From Streptomyces sp. CB01201 (lineage in GTDB: Bacteria > Actinomycetota > Actinomycetes > Streptomycetales > Streptomycetaceae): a stretch of DNA of 64,000 nucleotides. Location: the NCBI RefSeq assembly GCF_002803085.1, contig NZ_NNBJ01000001.1:310001-374000 (forward strand). Direction: 5' to 3'. The notes under the pieces were generated by a model. It was given only the letters and a program-made list of their open reading frames with translations. It did no database searches and was not told the DNA's origin. Position numbers and translations under genes: made by a program. Below are positions 53,437 to 61,894 of the stretch, piece by piece. Each line of letters opens with the position of its first letter. Position 1 is the first letter of the stretch.

Positions 53437-54669
53437 CTAGTAGCCGTAGGCGGCGAGGGTCGACTGGATGGTGGTGTTGCCGTCCCACTTGGTGTTGAAC
53501 AGGTCGTCCCAGGCGGCCTGCGCACCGGCGTTGCCGCCGCTCAGGGCGACGCCGTACTGCTCGATGTCCCCATAGCCCGAGTACGCGCTCGGGTCGACGT
53601 CGGTCCATGTGTTGGGGTCATTGCCCGTAGTGCCGTTCAGCGAGCTCGACGTCCAGCTCACGTGCATGATGTTCGACTTCGCGACCAGGCCCAGCTGGGT
53701 GTTGCCGCCGGCGTTCGCCGTCACCGCGCCACGCACCTGGCTGATCCCGGATTCCAGGCGTACCTTGCACGCCGTCCCGGCGCTGTCGCACGCGCTGCCG
53801 GTGAACACGTTCTGACCCGCCCCGCTGGTGGTCCACGTGAACCCGTTCTGGATCAGCGCCTGCTTGGACGCCGCGCCGAACGGCGCGGTGGCCGGGTCGG
53901 CGACCGCGATCCGGTGCCCACTCGTCGCGAGCCAGCTCACCACCCCCGACATCGTCGTGGGCGCACCGCCGGAGACCGGCGACGCGTCACACCGGGGCGA
54001 CTGCGCCTTGCCGTTGCCGCTGCCGTTGGCGTCCGCGCCGAACGCCAGGGGCGGAGTCGCGCCGTTGGACGGGTCGTCGCCGTGGGTCGAGCCCGCCCAG
54101 CTGCCGCTACAGCTGTAGATCGCGAGGTGTCCGATGGCCACGGCGTGCTTGCTGGAGATCGAGCCGTTGCACTCGACGCTCCCGCTCGCCGTGCACGTCC
54201 CGCCGTCCGCGGTCGGGATGACCGCGTCCACGTTGGTCTCGTCCGCCGACAGGAACGCGTCGATGTGCAAAGGCCCGTTGACGCAGTTGTTGGACGACGA
54301 GGGATCGCACGTGGTGTACGGTCCGGCGCTCTTCAGCTGCTGACGCAGACTGCCCGACGTGATCCCCCGCATCGTCGAGGTGTCGATCGCCGGCTTGTTC
54401 CAGAACCCGCCGACCTGGGACGAGGTGTTCGCCGTGAACGCCGTGAACGAGCCGAGCGACTCGATCGTGCTCTTCATGTCCTTGGTCGCGGGATACATGT
54501 TGTTCGCGATACCCACCTGGGAACCCGTGCTGGCGAACACGGTGGGTGCACCGGCGGCGATCAGCGTCGTCGCGAGCGCGCCCACCGCGAACGCGTTCCG
54601 CACCCGGCGCATGGCGGTGAAGCCGGCGTGCGCCGCGGTACTCCGGGCGCGTCTGAACCTTCGTTGCAT
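53437..54669 (-). CDS. Secreted ModA-like type 2 periplasmic-binding-fold protein
   Basis: A 410-residue exported protein. Its ATG follows GGAG by 6 nt. A signal peptide runs MRRVRNAFAVGALATTLIAAGAPTVFA (residues 20-46), without a lipobox cysteine, so it should be released or wall-bound. The ModA-type signature HRIAVADPATAPFGAASKQALIQNG lies near residue 245, with the usual second-domain segment (LGLVAKSNIMHVSW) near 330. Several inserted loops hold cysteine pairs (TTCDPSSSNNCVNG, CTASGSVECNG). No ABC transporter gene adjoins it, so import is unlikely; a sensing or surface role connected with the pilus is possible. Confidence 0.7.
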   Translation of the reverse strand: MQRRFRRARSTAAHAGFTAMRRVRNAFAVGALATTLIAAGAPTVFASTGSQVGIANNMYPATKDMKSTIESLGSFTAFTANTSSQVGGFWNKPAIDTSTMRGITSGSLRQQLKSAGPYTTCDPSSSNNCVNGPLHIDAFLSADETNVDAVIPTADGGTCTASGSVECNGSISSKHAVAIGHLAIYSCSGSWAGSTHGDDPSNGATPPLAFGADANGSGNGKAQSPRCDASPVSGGAPTTMSGVVSWLATSGHRIAVADPATAPFGAASKQALIQNGFTWTTSGAGQNVFTGSACDSAGTACKVRLESGISQVRGAVTANAGGNTQLGLVAKSNIMHVSWTSSSLNGTTGNDPNTWTDVDPSAYSGYGDIEQYGVALSGGNAGAQAAWDDLFNTKWDGNTTIQSTLAAYGY

Positions 54670-54959
54670 TTGCTACTCCTAGTCGATCCGGTTGGCGGCG
54701 ACTGCCGCCCGGGCACCTGCTGGGGGCGTGGGCGCAAGTCGGTGAACTCCGGTGCGTCCGCCCGGTTTCCCGGCATGACGGTGCCTCGCAAGCCCTAGAT
54801 GGTGCGCACTTGGAGCCTCAGTAGTCAATGATTGACAACCGGAGTCCCGGTGGATGTAATGCACGGGTATCCCAGCCCGTGGCAGGCCGGCGGCCACGGG
54901 CCGTCGGCCACCGCGGGACGTACAGAAGGGGCTGGCGGCACGATGGGCAGAGGCATGTG

Positions 54960-55604
54960 ATGGCACTGTTGAGCAGATGGTCGCGCTCGCGCGCGGTCCG
55001 GCGGGGTGCGCTGGTTCTCGCGTTGATCGCGGTGGCGTCGGTCGTCACGGTGATCGTGCGCGGTGGTTCGGACACGTCCGCCCCGGACCAGCGGGCCGAC
55101 CCCGCGTGGTGCACACCGGGCACGCAGCGCAGCGCGCTCTGCCCGCACGGCAAGGCGTTCGACGCGAAGGAATACACCACCCACGGCAACGCCTTCGAGT
55201 GCGTCGGTTTCGCCAGTCAGGCGGATGCGCAGGCGGTGCTGCGGGCCAACCCCAGCGATCCGAACCACCTCGACGACGGAGGCGGCGTCGCATGTCGTGG
55301 ACTCCCGCAGCCACGCGACACCAAGCCGGTCGCCGCCGTCGCCCAGCACCACAAGTGCGGTCCTGACGACCCCCGCAGCGCGCTCTGCCCGCAGCCCGAG
55401 CGGTCGTTCGACGCCCGCTACTTCCTGCGCTACGGCAATGACGCCTACGACTGCGCGGACTTCGCCAGCCAGGCGGACGCACAGGCCGTCCTGCGGTTCG
55501 AGCCGACCGACCCGAACCACCTCGACCGCGCCGGAAAGGGCATCGCGTGCCCGGACCTACCGGGAGCCAGGGACGTCAAGCCCGTGCGCCGGGGGACACC
55601 GTGA
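54960..55604 (+). CDS. Secreted double-excalibur calcium-binding-like protein
   Basis: A 214-residue protein anchored or exported by one N-terminal helix (RRGALVLALIAVASVVTVIV). The start ATG follows GAGG by 6 nt. Two tandem excalibur-like modules follow, each opening with RSALCP and ending in NAFECVGFASQADAQAVLRANPSDPNHLDDGGGVACRGLP and DAYDCADFASQADAQAVLRFEPTDPNHLDRAGKGIACPDLP. The Asp-x-Asp-x-Asp-Gly calcium loop is partly kept. Its stop overlaps the region just before the beta-propeller prepilin, so the two are probably cotranscribed. Confidence 0.85.
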   Translation: MALLSRWSRSRAVRRGALVLALIAVASVVTVIVRGGSDTSAPDQRADPAWCTPGTQRSALCPHGKAFDAKEYTTHGNAFECVGFASQADAQAVLRANPSDPNHLDDGGGVACRGLPQPRDTKPVAAVAQHHKCGPDDPRSALCPQPERSFDARYFLRYGNDAYDCADFASQADAQAVLRFEPTDPNHLDRAGKGIACPDLPGARDVKPVRRGTP

Positions 55605-55675
55605 CACGGCAAGGGCTCGCGCGTGCGCTCGGGCCGAACGCCGTGACCCATCGATCGAAGGAAGCCCCGACCGCC

Positions 55676-57253
55676 ATGCCCTCGGCCCACCGCCTCTCCG
55701 CACTGCGCGCCAGACGCCAGGACGGCTTCACGCTCATCGAGTTGCTCGTGGTCATCGTGATCCTCGGCGTCCTCGCCGCCATCGTGGTCTTCTCCGTCAG
55801 GGGCATCGGCGACAAGGGCCGCGCGAAGGCGATCGCCGCGGACGCGGCCACGCTGCGCACGGCGGAGGAGTCCTACTGCGCGAAGCACGGACACTATGGG
55901 ACGGCCGATGACCTGACAGCCGACGGGCTGCTGTCGGGCGAGCCGACCTACAACATGGTGGCGGTCGGCGAGGAGAACAAGTGCGGCCGGGGCGAGAAGT
56001 CGTCGTTCACGCTGTATGACACCTCCACGCCGACGCAGAGCGGGGCGGACGCGATCCGGGCGGGCACGAGTCCGGCCGACCTCGCGGTCGACGAAAAGGC
56101 CGATCGCGTGTACGTCGTGGGCACCGGCAGCAACGACGTGACCGTGATCGACGGCCGGACCGACACCCCGATCGGCTCTCCGATCGACGTTTCCAGCGCT
56201 GTGTCGAGCCCCACCCGCATCGCGGTCGCCCCCGGTACGGGGCAGGTCTATGTCGGGGGCACGGGCGGTGTCGCGATCATCGACACGACCAAGGGCAACC
56301 AGGTGACCCGCGTCAGCGGCTACACGGCGACCGTCGGCGCGCTGGCCGCCTCTCCCGAGAACGGCGACGTCTATGTCGGCGGCGGTACCACCGGCACCTC
56401 GGCGGTCGCCCACATCGCGGCCGGCAGCTCGTCGGCGACGCCGATCACCCTGCCCGCCGCGGGAATCGTGGGCGCGACCCTCGGCATGGACTTCTCCTTC
56501 GACCCCGTGCACCACGCCGTGTACCTCGTCAAGAGCGGTGTCGGCCGCGGCACGAGCCTCGCCGCCAGCATCGGCCTCTTCGCCATCTCGTCGGACACCC
56601 AGGCCGTCGCCGTCGTGGCGCAGTTCCCCACGGAGTCGTGCAGCGCCAATGCCGGGGACGTCCTCCTCGCGAACAGCGCCCGTGGCGCCGTCGCGGTCGA
56701 TCCCGGCCGCAACCGGGTCTACCTGCTCGCCAAGAGGTGCGTTCCGGACCCGGCGAATCCCTCGGGCGCCCGGAAAGCCGTGGCGACGACGATCGCCATC
56801 AATCCCGCCGACGGCACTTCCACCGCGATCAACGACCCGGTGGGATCAACCCTCACGCCCATCTCCGCGGTCTACAACTCCACGGCAGGGTCGGTCTACG
56901 TCTTCCTGGACGGCGGGTCGAGCTGCAACAACACCGGCGGCCGCATCGACCGGATCGCCGGGACGACGGTCACGGGGCAGGTGTCGGTCTGCGGCAAGTC
57001 GAACGCGCCCGGGAACATGGCGCACATGGTCACCGTGCTGAAGAACTTCAACAGGGTCTTCGTCGCGCAGATGAACGCGCTCGGCGCACCGGGCGGCCTC
57101 GGAGTGTCCGACGGCGGCACACTGCTGCCGCAGGCTCCGGTCGGCACGTCCCGCCGGTTCGCCGCGGTGGCCGCGAACAACACCACCGGAAAGGTGTACG
57201 CGGTCGATCCGGACAACGGAACGGTCGCGGTGTTCCGGGCGGGATCCGCCTAG
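55676..57253 (+). CDS. Prepilin fused to a YncE-like beta-propeller
   Basis: A 525-residue protein. ATG 55676 is used; a GTG at 55601 overlapping the excalibur stop would add 25 residues. A 18-residue basic leader precedes FTLIELLVVIVILGVLAAIVVFSV, and the next 70 residues (KAIAADAATLRTAEESYCAKHGHYGTADDLTADGLLS) copy the major pilin pattern. From about 135 on come propeller blades of the YVTN/YncE kind: PADLAVDEKADRVYVVGTGSNDVTVIDGRTDTPIG, PTRIAVAPGTGQVYVGGTGGVAIIDTTKG, GALAASPENGDVYVGGGT and FAAVAANNTTGKVYAVDPDNGTVAVF. Such a fusion would put a binding propeller on the pilus, probably at its tip. Confidence 0.9.
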   Translation: MPSAHRLSALRARRQDGFTLIELLVVIVILGVLAAIVVFSVRGIGDKGRAKAIAADAATLRTAEESYCAKHGHYGTADDLTADGLLSGEPTYNMVAVGEENKCGRGEKSSFTLYDTSTPTQSGADAIRAGTSPADLAVDEKADRVYVVGTGSNDVTVIDGRTDTPIGSPIDVSSAVSSPTRIAVAPGTGQVYVGGTGGVAIIDTTKGNQVTRVSGYTATVGALAASPENGDVYVGGGTTGTSAVAHIAAGSSSATPITLPAAGIVGATLGMDFSFDPVHHAVYLVKSGVGRGTSLAASIGLFAISSDTQAVAVVAQFPTESCSANAGDVLLANSARGAVAVDPGRNRVYLLAKRCVPDPANPSGARKAVATTIAINPADGTSTAINDPVGSTLTPISAVYNSTAGSVYVFLDGGSSCNNTGGRIDRIAGTTVTGQVSVCGKSNAPGNMAHMVTVLKNFNRVFVAQMNALGAPGGLGVSDGGTLLPQAPVGTSRRFAAVAANNTTGKVYAVDPDNGTVAVFRAGSA

Positions 57254-57281
57254 GCCGGTCCCGGGCCGGCCGCGAAACCTC

Positions 57282-57328
57282 CGCCGGGCTCGGACCACCG
57301 CCAAGCCGTCCGGCGGCCGAGCCCGGCG
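57282..57328 (+). terminator. Large branched hairpin after the beta-propeller prepilin
   Basis: CGCCGGGCTCGG pairs with CCGAGCCCGGCG (12 bp), enclosing a second stem CCGCC/GGCGG. It lies 30 bp after the stop and closes the pilus region. Confidence 0.75.
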
Positions 57329-57439
57329 CCGGAACCGGACCGGGACCGACGCGGCGGTACCCCCGCCGCCGGGTGCCGACTAACCTGCTGGTGTCACCGG
57401 CACGCCCGGTCCTGAGCGCACGGCCACTGGAGGTGGCGG

Positions 57440-58330
57440 ATGGCGGACGCCGACCCGGGGTACTTCGGGCCCGATTCGGTCACCTGGCACCTGCACAGCG
57501 ACCCCATGATGTGGATCGCCGGCGTCCGGGCGCTCTACCTCCAGGCGCTGCACCCGCGGGCCGTGCGCGGGGTCATGCAGAACTCCGACTTCCGCAAGGA
57601 CGCCTGGGGACGCCTGATGCGCACCGCCAACTTCGTCGGGACGCTCTCGTACGGCACCAAGGAGGACGCCGAACGGGCGGGTGCGCGGGTGCGGCGCATC
57701 CACGCCCGGCTCAAGGCGGACGACCCGGTGACGGGGGAGCGGTTCGGCATCGACGACCCCGAGCTGCTCCTGTGGGTGCACTGCGCGGAGATCGACAGCT
57801 ACCTCGCGGTCGTGCGGCGCTCCGGGTTCCGGCTCAGCGACGCCCAGGCGGACCGCTATGTCGGCGAACACCGCGTGGACGCGCGTCTGGTGGGGCTCGA
57901 CCCGGCGGGCGTGCCGGGCAGCGCGGCCGAACTCGCCGCCTACTTCGCCTCCGTACGGCCCCGCCTCGCGGTCACCGCCGACGCACGGAACGTCGACGAC
58001 TTCCTGCGCCGGCCGCCCACCCCCTGGCCCCTGGTCCCGGCGCGCGAGCTGGTGTGGCGACGGGTGTCCGCCCTCGCCTACGCCTCGCTGCCGCCGTACG
58101 CCCATGAGCTCTACGGCCGGCCCGCCCCCGCCGCCGGCGCCGTGGACCGCCGCCTGCGGTTCACCGGGACGGTGTTGCGCAGGATCCCCGCCACGGTGCG
58201 CTGGCAGCTTCCGCCCCGGCACGTCCTGCGGGCGGTCGCCCGGCTCGGACCCGAGACCCGGCCCGCACCGTACAAACTTCGCGAACAGGCCGCCATACTG
58301 GACGGGCCGGGGAGGGCGCATGGTCAGTGA
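57440..58330 (+). CDS. MpaB/DUF2236-family oxygenase-like protein
   Basis: A 296-residue protein of the latex-clearing/MpaB family, whose studied members use haem to cleave or oxidise hydrophobic substrates. Marks are FGPDSVTWHLHSDPMMWIAGVRALYLQALHPRAVRGVMQNSDFRKDAWGRLMRTANF, LLWVHCAEIDSYLAVVRRSGFRLSDAQADRYVGEHR and the Pro-rich PTPWPLVPARELVWRRVSAL. The histidines in LHPRA and WVHCAEID are the likely haem ligands by family analogy. 18 bp before the kinase gene, so probably cotranscribed with it. Confidence 0.85.
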   Translation: MADADPGYFGPDSVTWHLHSDPMMWIAGVRALYLQALHPRAVRGVMQNSDFRKDAWGRLMRTANFVGTLSYGTKEDAERAGARVRRIHARLKADDPVTGERFGIDDPELLLWVHCAEIDSYLAVVRRSGFRLSDAQADRYVGEHRVDARLVGLDPAGVPGSAAELAAYFASVRPRLAVTADARNVDDFLRRPPTPWPLVPARELVWRRVSALAYASLPPYAHELYGRPAPAAGAVDRRLRFTGTVLRRIPATVRWQLPPRHVLRAVARLGPETRPAPYKLREQAAILDGPGRAHGQ

Positions 58331-58348
58331 CGGGGGCGACGGCACCAG

Positions 58349-60565
58349 ATGGCGGACACCAGGCTGATCCACGGCCGCTACCGGCTGCTCGATCCGATCG
58401 GGCGCGGCGGCATGGGGGAGGTGTGGGCGGCCCGCGACGAATCGCTGGAGCGACGGGTCGCGGTCAAGCTGCTCAAACCGCTCGCCCCGGGTCACGAGGA
58501 GTCGTTCACCCGGGTGCTCAGGGAACGCTTCCGGCGCGAGGCCCGGGTCGCCGCCGCGCTCCAGCACCGCGGGGTCACCGTCGTCCATGACTTCGGGGAG
58601 TACGAGGGCGGGCTCTACCTCGTCATGGAACTGCTCGACGGACGCAACCTCAGCCAGCTCCTCGACGACAACAAGCGGCGCCCGCTGGCGGTGGAGGCCG
58701 TCGTCGACATCGCCGAACAGGTCGCGGCGGCCCTCGACTACACCCATCAACAGTGCGTCGTGCACCGGGACTTGAAGCCGGCCAACATCATGCGGCTCAC
58801 CGATGCCGCGGTGAAGATCTGTGACTTCGGCATCGCCCGGCTCGGCGCCGACATCGGTTTCACCAGCCGGCTCACCGGTACCGGCATCGCCATGGGAACC
58901 CCGCACTACATGTCGCCGGAGCAGATCGCCGGCACCGAGGTCGACCACCGCAGCGACCTGTATTCGCTCGGCTGCGTCCTGTACGAACTCTGCACCGGGG
59001 CGCCGCCGTTCGACCTGGACGACGCCTGGGCGGTGCTCGTCGGCCACCGTGACACCGTGCCCCGCCCCCTGCGCGAGCACCGGGCCGAACTCCCCGGCTT
59101 CCTCGACCGTGTCGTACTCGACCTGCTGGCGAAGGATCCGGGCCAACGCCCCAGCGATGCGGGGGAGTTGGCGCGCCGGTTGGCGGCGGGACGGGCCGGG
59201 GCGGGACCGCTCGGCGGCCCGGCCCGGTCGTCCTCGCGCCCCGCGTCCCGGTTGCCGTCCTGGACCGAGGGGATGACCACCGGCCACAAGGCGACGCGCA
59301 CCTTCTCGCCGGCCGTCGACCCCGACCCCACCGCCGGCCTCACCGGCGAGTGGACCGTGCCGGCCGCCGCCCGGCACCGCACCCCGGCCACCCCCGCACC
59401 GAGGGAGGCCGCGCGGCCCACTCCGGCGGCCAAGGCGCTCGCCGCGCTCGACAGCCGCCACCGCGCGGGGCTCAGCCTCGGCCGGCTCGGCCGCTGGGCG
59501 GAGGCGGGCGAGGTGCACCGGGCGGTGGCGGCCGAGCGGGCCCACCTGCTGGGGCCGGACCACCCCGACACCCTCGCCAGCCGCTACGAGATGGGCTTCA
59601 CGCTGAGCCGGACGGGCCGGGCGGCCGACGCGCTGCGCGAGTTCGGCAAGGTCGCCGAGGGCCGGGCCCGCTCGCTGGGACCCGACCACCCCGAGACGCT
59701 CGACGCACGCCAGGAGACGGCGTACGTCCTCGGCCGGCTCGGCCGTCACTTCGAGGCGCACCAGGTGTACGTCGCCGTCCTCGCCGCCCGCGAGCGCACC
59801 CAGGGCCCCGACGACCCGGACGCCCTGCGCTGCCGGCACAATCTCGCCTTCAACCTCAGCCGGCTCGGCCGTCTGGAGGAGTCCTGCGCGATGGCCCAGG
59901 ACGTGGCGGCCGCCCGCGCCAGGGTGCTCGGCCCCGGCCACCCCGACACCCTGGTCACGCAGTACGAAGTCGCTTACGCGCTCGGCCTGTTGGGGCGCTG
60001 GGTCGAGGCGCTCGCCGCCTATCGCGAGGTCGCCCGGGGCCGGGCGGCGGCACTCGGCCGCGATCACCCCGACACCCTCGCGGCCCGCTACGAGATCGGC
60101 GTCAGCCTCGGCCGGCTCGGTCGCAGCCCGGAGGCGCTGGAGCTGTACCGGGAGCTGGTGGCGGACCGGCTGCGGGTCAGCGGGCCCGAGGACCCCGAGA
60201 CACTGCGCGCCCGCCACGGCCTCGGCGTGAACCTCGGCCGCCTGGCCCGCTGGGAGGAGGCCCTCGAAGAGGCCCGCGAGGTGTGCGAGCTGCGCGTACG
60301 AGTGCTGGGGCCCGAGCACCTCGACACCCTGGTCAGCCGTCGCGAGGTCGCCGTGGGTCTGGGCTGGCTCGGCCGCTGGGCCGAGGCGCTCGACGCCTAC
60401 CGCACGGTGGCCGAAGCCCGCGAACGCGTCCTGGGCGCCGACCACCCCGACACCCTGGCCAGTCGCAACGACCAGGCCAACTGCCTGGAGCAGCTCGGCC
60501 GCGGCCCCGAGGCGGTGGAGCTGTACCGCAAGGTGGCGGCCCTGCGCCGAGCCGGCCACCACTGA
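58349..60565 (+). CDS. Cytosolic Ser/Thr protein kinase with eight TPR-like repeats
   Basis: A 738-residue PknB-type kinase. Kinase domain about residues 8-270: IGRGGMGEVWAARDESLERRVAVKLLKPL (Gly loop and lysine), VVHRDLKPANIMRLTDAAVKICDFGIARLG (catalytic and DFG loops), GTPHYMSPEQIAGTEVDHRSDLYSLGCVLYELCTG. A Pro/Ala linker follows. From about 370 to the end are eight 42-residue units of the form LGRLGR-WxEA-LxxY, ending LGPDHPDTLASRYE, plus a half unit. No transmembrane helix and no PASTA domain are present, unlike wall-sensing kinases. The repeats should bind a partner protein; the target is unknown. Confidence 0.92.
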   Translation: MADTRLIHGRYRLLDPIGRGGMGEVWAARDESLERRVAVKLLKPLAPGHEESFTRVLRERFRREARVAAALQHRGVTVVHDFGEYEGGLYLVMELLDGRNLSQLLDDNKRRPLAVEAVVDIAEQVAAALDYTHQQCVVHRDLKPANIMRLTDAAVKICDFGIARLGADIGFTSRLTGTGIAMGTPHYMSPEQIAGTEVDHRSDLYSLGCVLYELCTGAPPFDLDDAWAVLVGHRDTVPRPLREHRAELPGFLDRVVLDLLAKDPGQRPSDAGELARRLAAGRAGAGPLGGPARSSSRPASRLPSWTEGMTTGHKATRTFSPAVDPDPTAGLTGEWTVPAAARHRTPATPAPREAARPTPAAKALAALDSRHRAGLSLGRLGRWAEAGEVHRAVAAERAHLLGPDHPDTLASRYEMGFTLSRTGRAADALREFGKVAEGRARSLGPDHPETLDARQETAYVLGRLGRHFEAHQVYVAVLAARERTQGPDDPDALRCRHNLAFNLSRLGRLEESCAMAQDVAAARARVLGPGHPDTLVTQYEVAYALGLLGRWVEALAAYREVARGRAAALGRDHPDTLAARYEIGVSLGRLGRSPEALELYRELVADRLRVSGPEDPETLRARHGLGVNLGRLARWEEALEEAREVCELRVRVLGPEHLDTLVSRREVAVGLGWLGRWAEALDAYRTVAEARERVLGADHPDTLASRNDQANCLEQLGRGPEAVELYRKVAALRRAGHH

Positions 60566-60650
60566 CCCGGGCAGGGTTGCGCCGGCCGGGGGCGAGCCGG
60601 TGTCGGGGCGGCCGTGCGCTGGGCCGACCGCCCGAGGCCGGCCTTCGGCG

Positions 60651-61775
60651 TCAGGACAGTTCCGCTTCGGGGGCGAAGGCGGGCAGCCGCTCAAGACTGG
60701 CGCGCACGGCCTCGGCGCCGTACACGAGCATCTGCCGTTCGTAGTCGTCGACCGCACCGAGCAGTCCCCGGCGTCCGTCGTCTGCCGCGATCAGGCAGCG
60801 GCGCAGCAGGTCGGCATCGCGCAGCGCGGTGTTGGCGCCGTTGCCGCCGGTCGGGGAGGTGGCATGGATCGCGTCGCCGAGCAGGGTGACCGGGCCGGAC
60901 GGCCAGCGCCCGCCGGGTTTGACGGTCCGGATGGACAGCAGGGTGCTGTTGTCCGGGTCGGCCCGCCCGATCAGCGCGCGCAGCTCCGGGTGCCACCCCT
61001 CCATCCTGGACAGCGCGGCGTCCCGCGCGGTCACGTCCCGCGGCGAGTCGTCCGGTGGCAGGATCATGGCCCAGCGCACGTAGTCGCCGATGTCGGGCAG
61101 TGTGACCTCGGGGGCCAGTCGCTCCGCGGCCTGTCCGGGCGGGGTGGGGAAGCGCATCGCGCCGAGCAGCAGGCTGACGCGGCCGTCCGTGATCTTCGAG
61201 CCGTAGGTCGCGGACAGGCCCGCGAACTCTTCGGTCAGCGGGGTGCGGCCGATGACGAACCGGACGCCGGTGTCGGTCGGGACGGTCTCCGGCGACAGCA
61301 CCCCGCGGACAGTGGAGGCCACGCCGTCCGCGCCGACGAGCAGGTCCGCGGTGGCCGGGTCGCGGCGGGCGAACCGGGCCTGGACCCGGCCGTCGGCCAG
61401 CACGTGGTAGCCGGTCAGCGCGGCATCGGTGTGCACGCTGAGGCCGGTCAGCAACAGGTGCCGCAGCACCTGCCGATCGACCACGATGCCGGTGCGGGCC
61501 GCGCCGAGCCGGCCGATCTCGTTCAGCCGCGGGTCCAGGACCAGCTGCTCGGCGGAGGCGGCCATGACGATCTCGTCCAGCAGTGGGTGCCAGCGCGCCG
61601 GCAGGCAGTCGCGCACCGCCTGGAACCCGATCGGGTCCAGCACCAGCCGGTAGCCCTGGAACCGGGCGCCTATCCCCGGGTCGCGCTCGAACACGTCGGC
61701 CTCGATCCCGGCACCACGCAGACCCTGTGCGAGAGCCAGGCCTCCCAGACCGGCTCCGACCACGCCAACGCGCAT
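60651..61775 (-). CDS. FAD-dependent monooxygenase (PHBH-like)
   Basis: A 374-residue flavoprotein. ATG 61775 follows GAGG by 6 nt. MRVGVVGAGLGGLALAQGL is the FAD loop, DLLVGADGVASTVRGVL the second FAD contact, and GPVTLLGDAIHATSPTGGNGANTALRDADLLRRCL the GD motif with the ring-stacking segment. The mid region is the variable substrate part. Related enzymes hydroxylate aromatics or inactivate antibiotics. It is divergent from a TetR gene with three shared operator copies between, so it is almost certainly induced by the TetR ligand, which may be its own substrate. Confidence 0.92.
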   Translation of the reverse strand: MRVGVVGAGLGGLALAQGLRGAGIEADVFERDPGIGARFQGYRLVLDPIGFQAVRDCLPARWHPLLDEIVMAASAEQLVLDPRLNEIGRLGAARTGIVVDRQVLRHLLLTGLSVHTDAALTGYHVLADGRVQARFARRDPATADLLVGADGVASTVRGVLSPETVPTDTGVRFVIGRTPLTEEFAGLSATYGSKITDGRVSLLLGAMRFPTPPGQAAERLAPEVTLPDIGDYVRWAMILPPDDSPRDVTARDAALSRMEGWHPELRALIGRADPDNSTLLSIRTVKPGGRWPSGPVTLLGDAIHATSPTGGNGANTALRDADLLRRCLIAADDGRRGLLGAVDDYERQMLVYGAEAVRASLERLPAFAPEAELS

Positions 61776-61821
61776 CACATACCTCCAGGACAGCGGCCAG
61801 GGCATCGGCCAGAACATCGAC

Positions 61822-61874
61822 ACGAACTAAGTTCGTTTTGGCGAACTAAGTTCTACTCAACGAACTAAGTTCGT
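61822..61874. promoter_or_regulatory. Three TetR operators at exact 19-bp spacing
   Basis: The palindrome core GAACTAAGTTC occurs at 61824, 61843 and 61862. Copies 1 and 3 extend to ACGAACTAAGTTCGT; copy 2 ends CTA. The array lies in the divergent gap of the monooxygenase and TetR genes and touches the start region of tetR. Confidence 0.85.
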
Positions 61875-61894
61875 GTCAAGGTACAGTGGCCCGT

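Noticed and set aside
57380..60757. Open frame of over 1100 codons opposite the oxygenase and kinase genes
   Set aside because: The frame is antisense to two well-motifed genes; its apparent repeats are only the mirror of the kinase TPR repeats.
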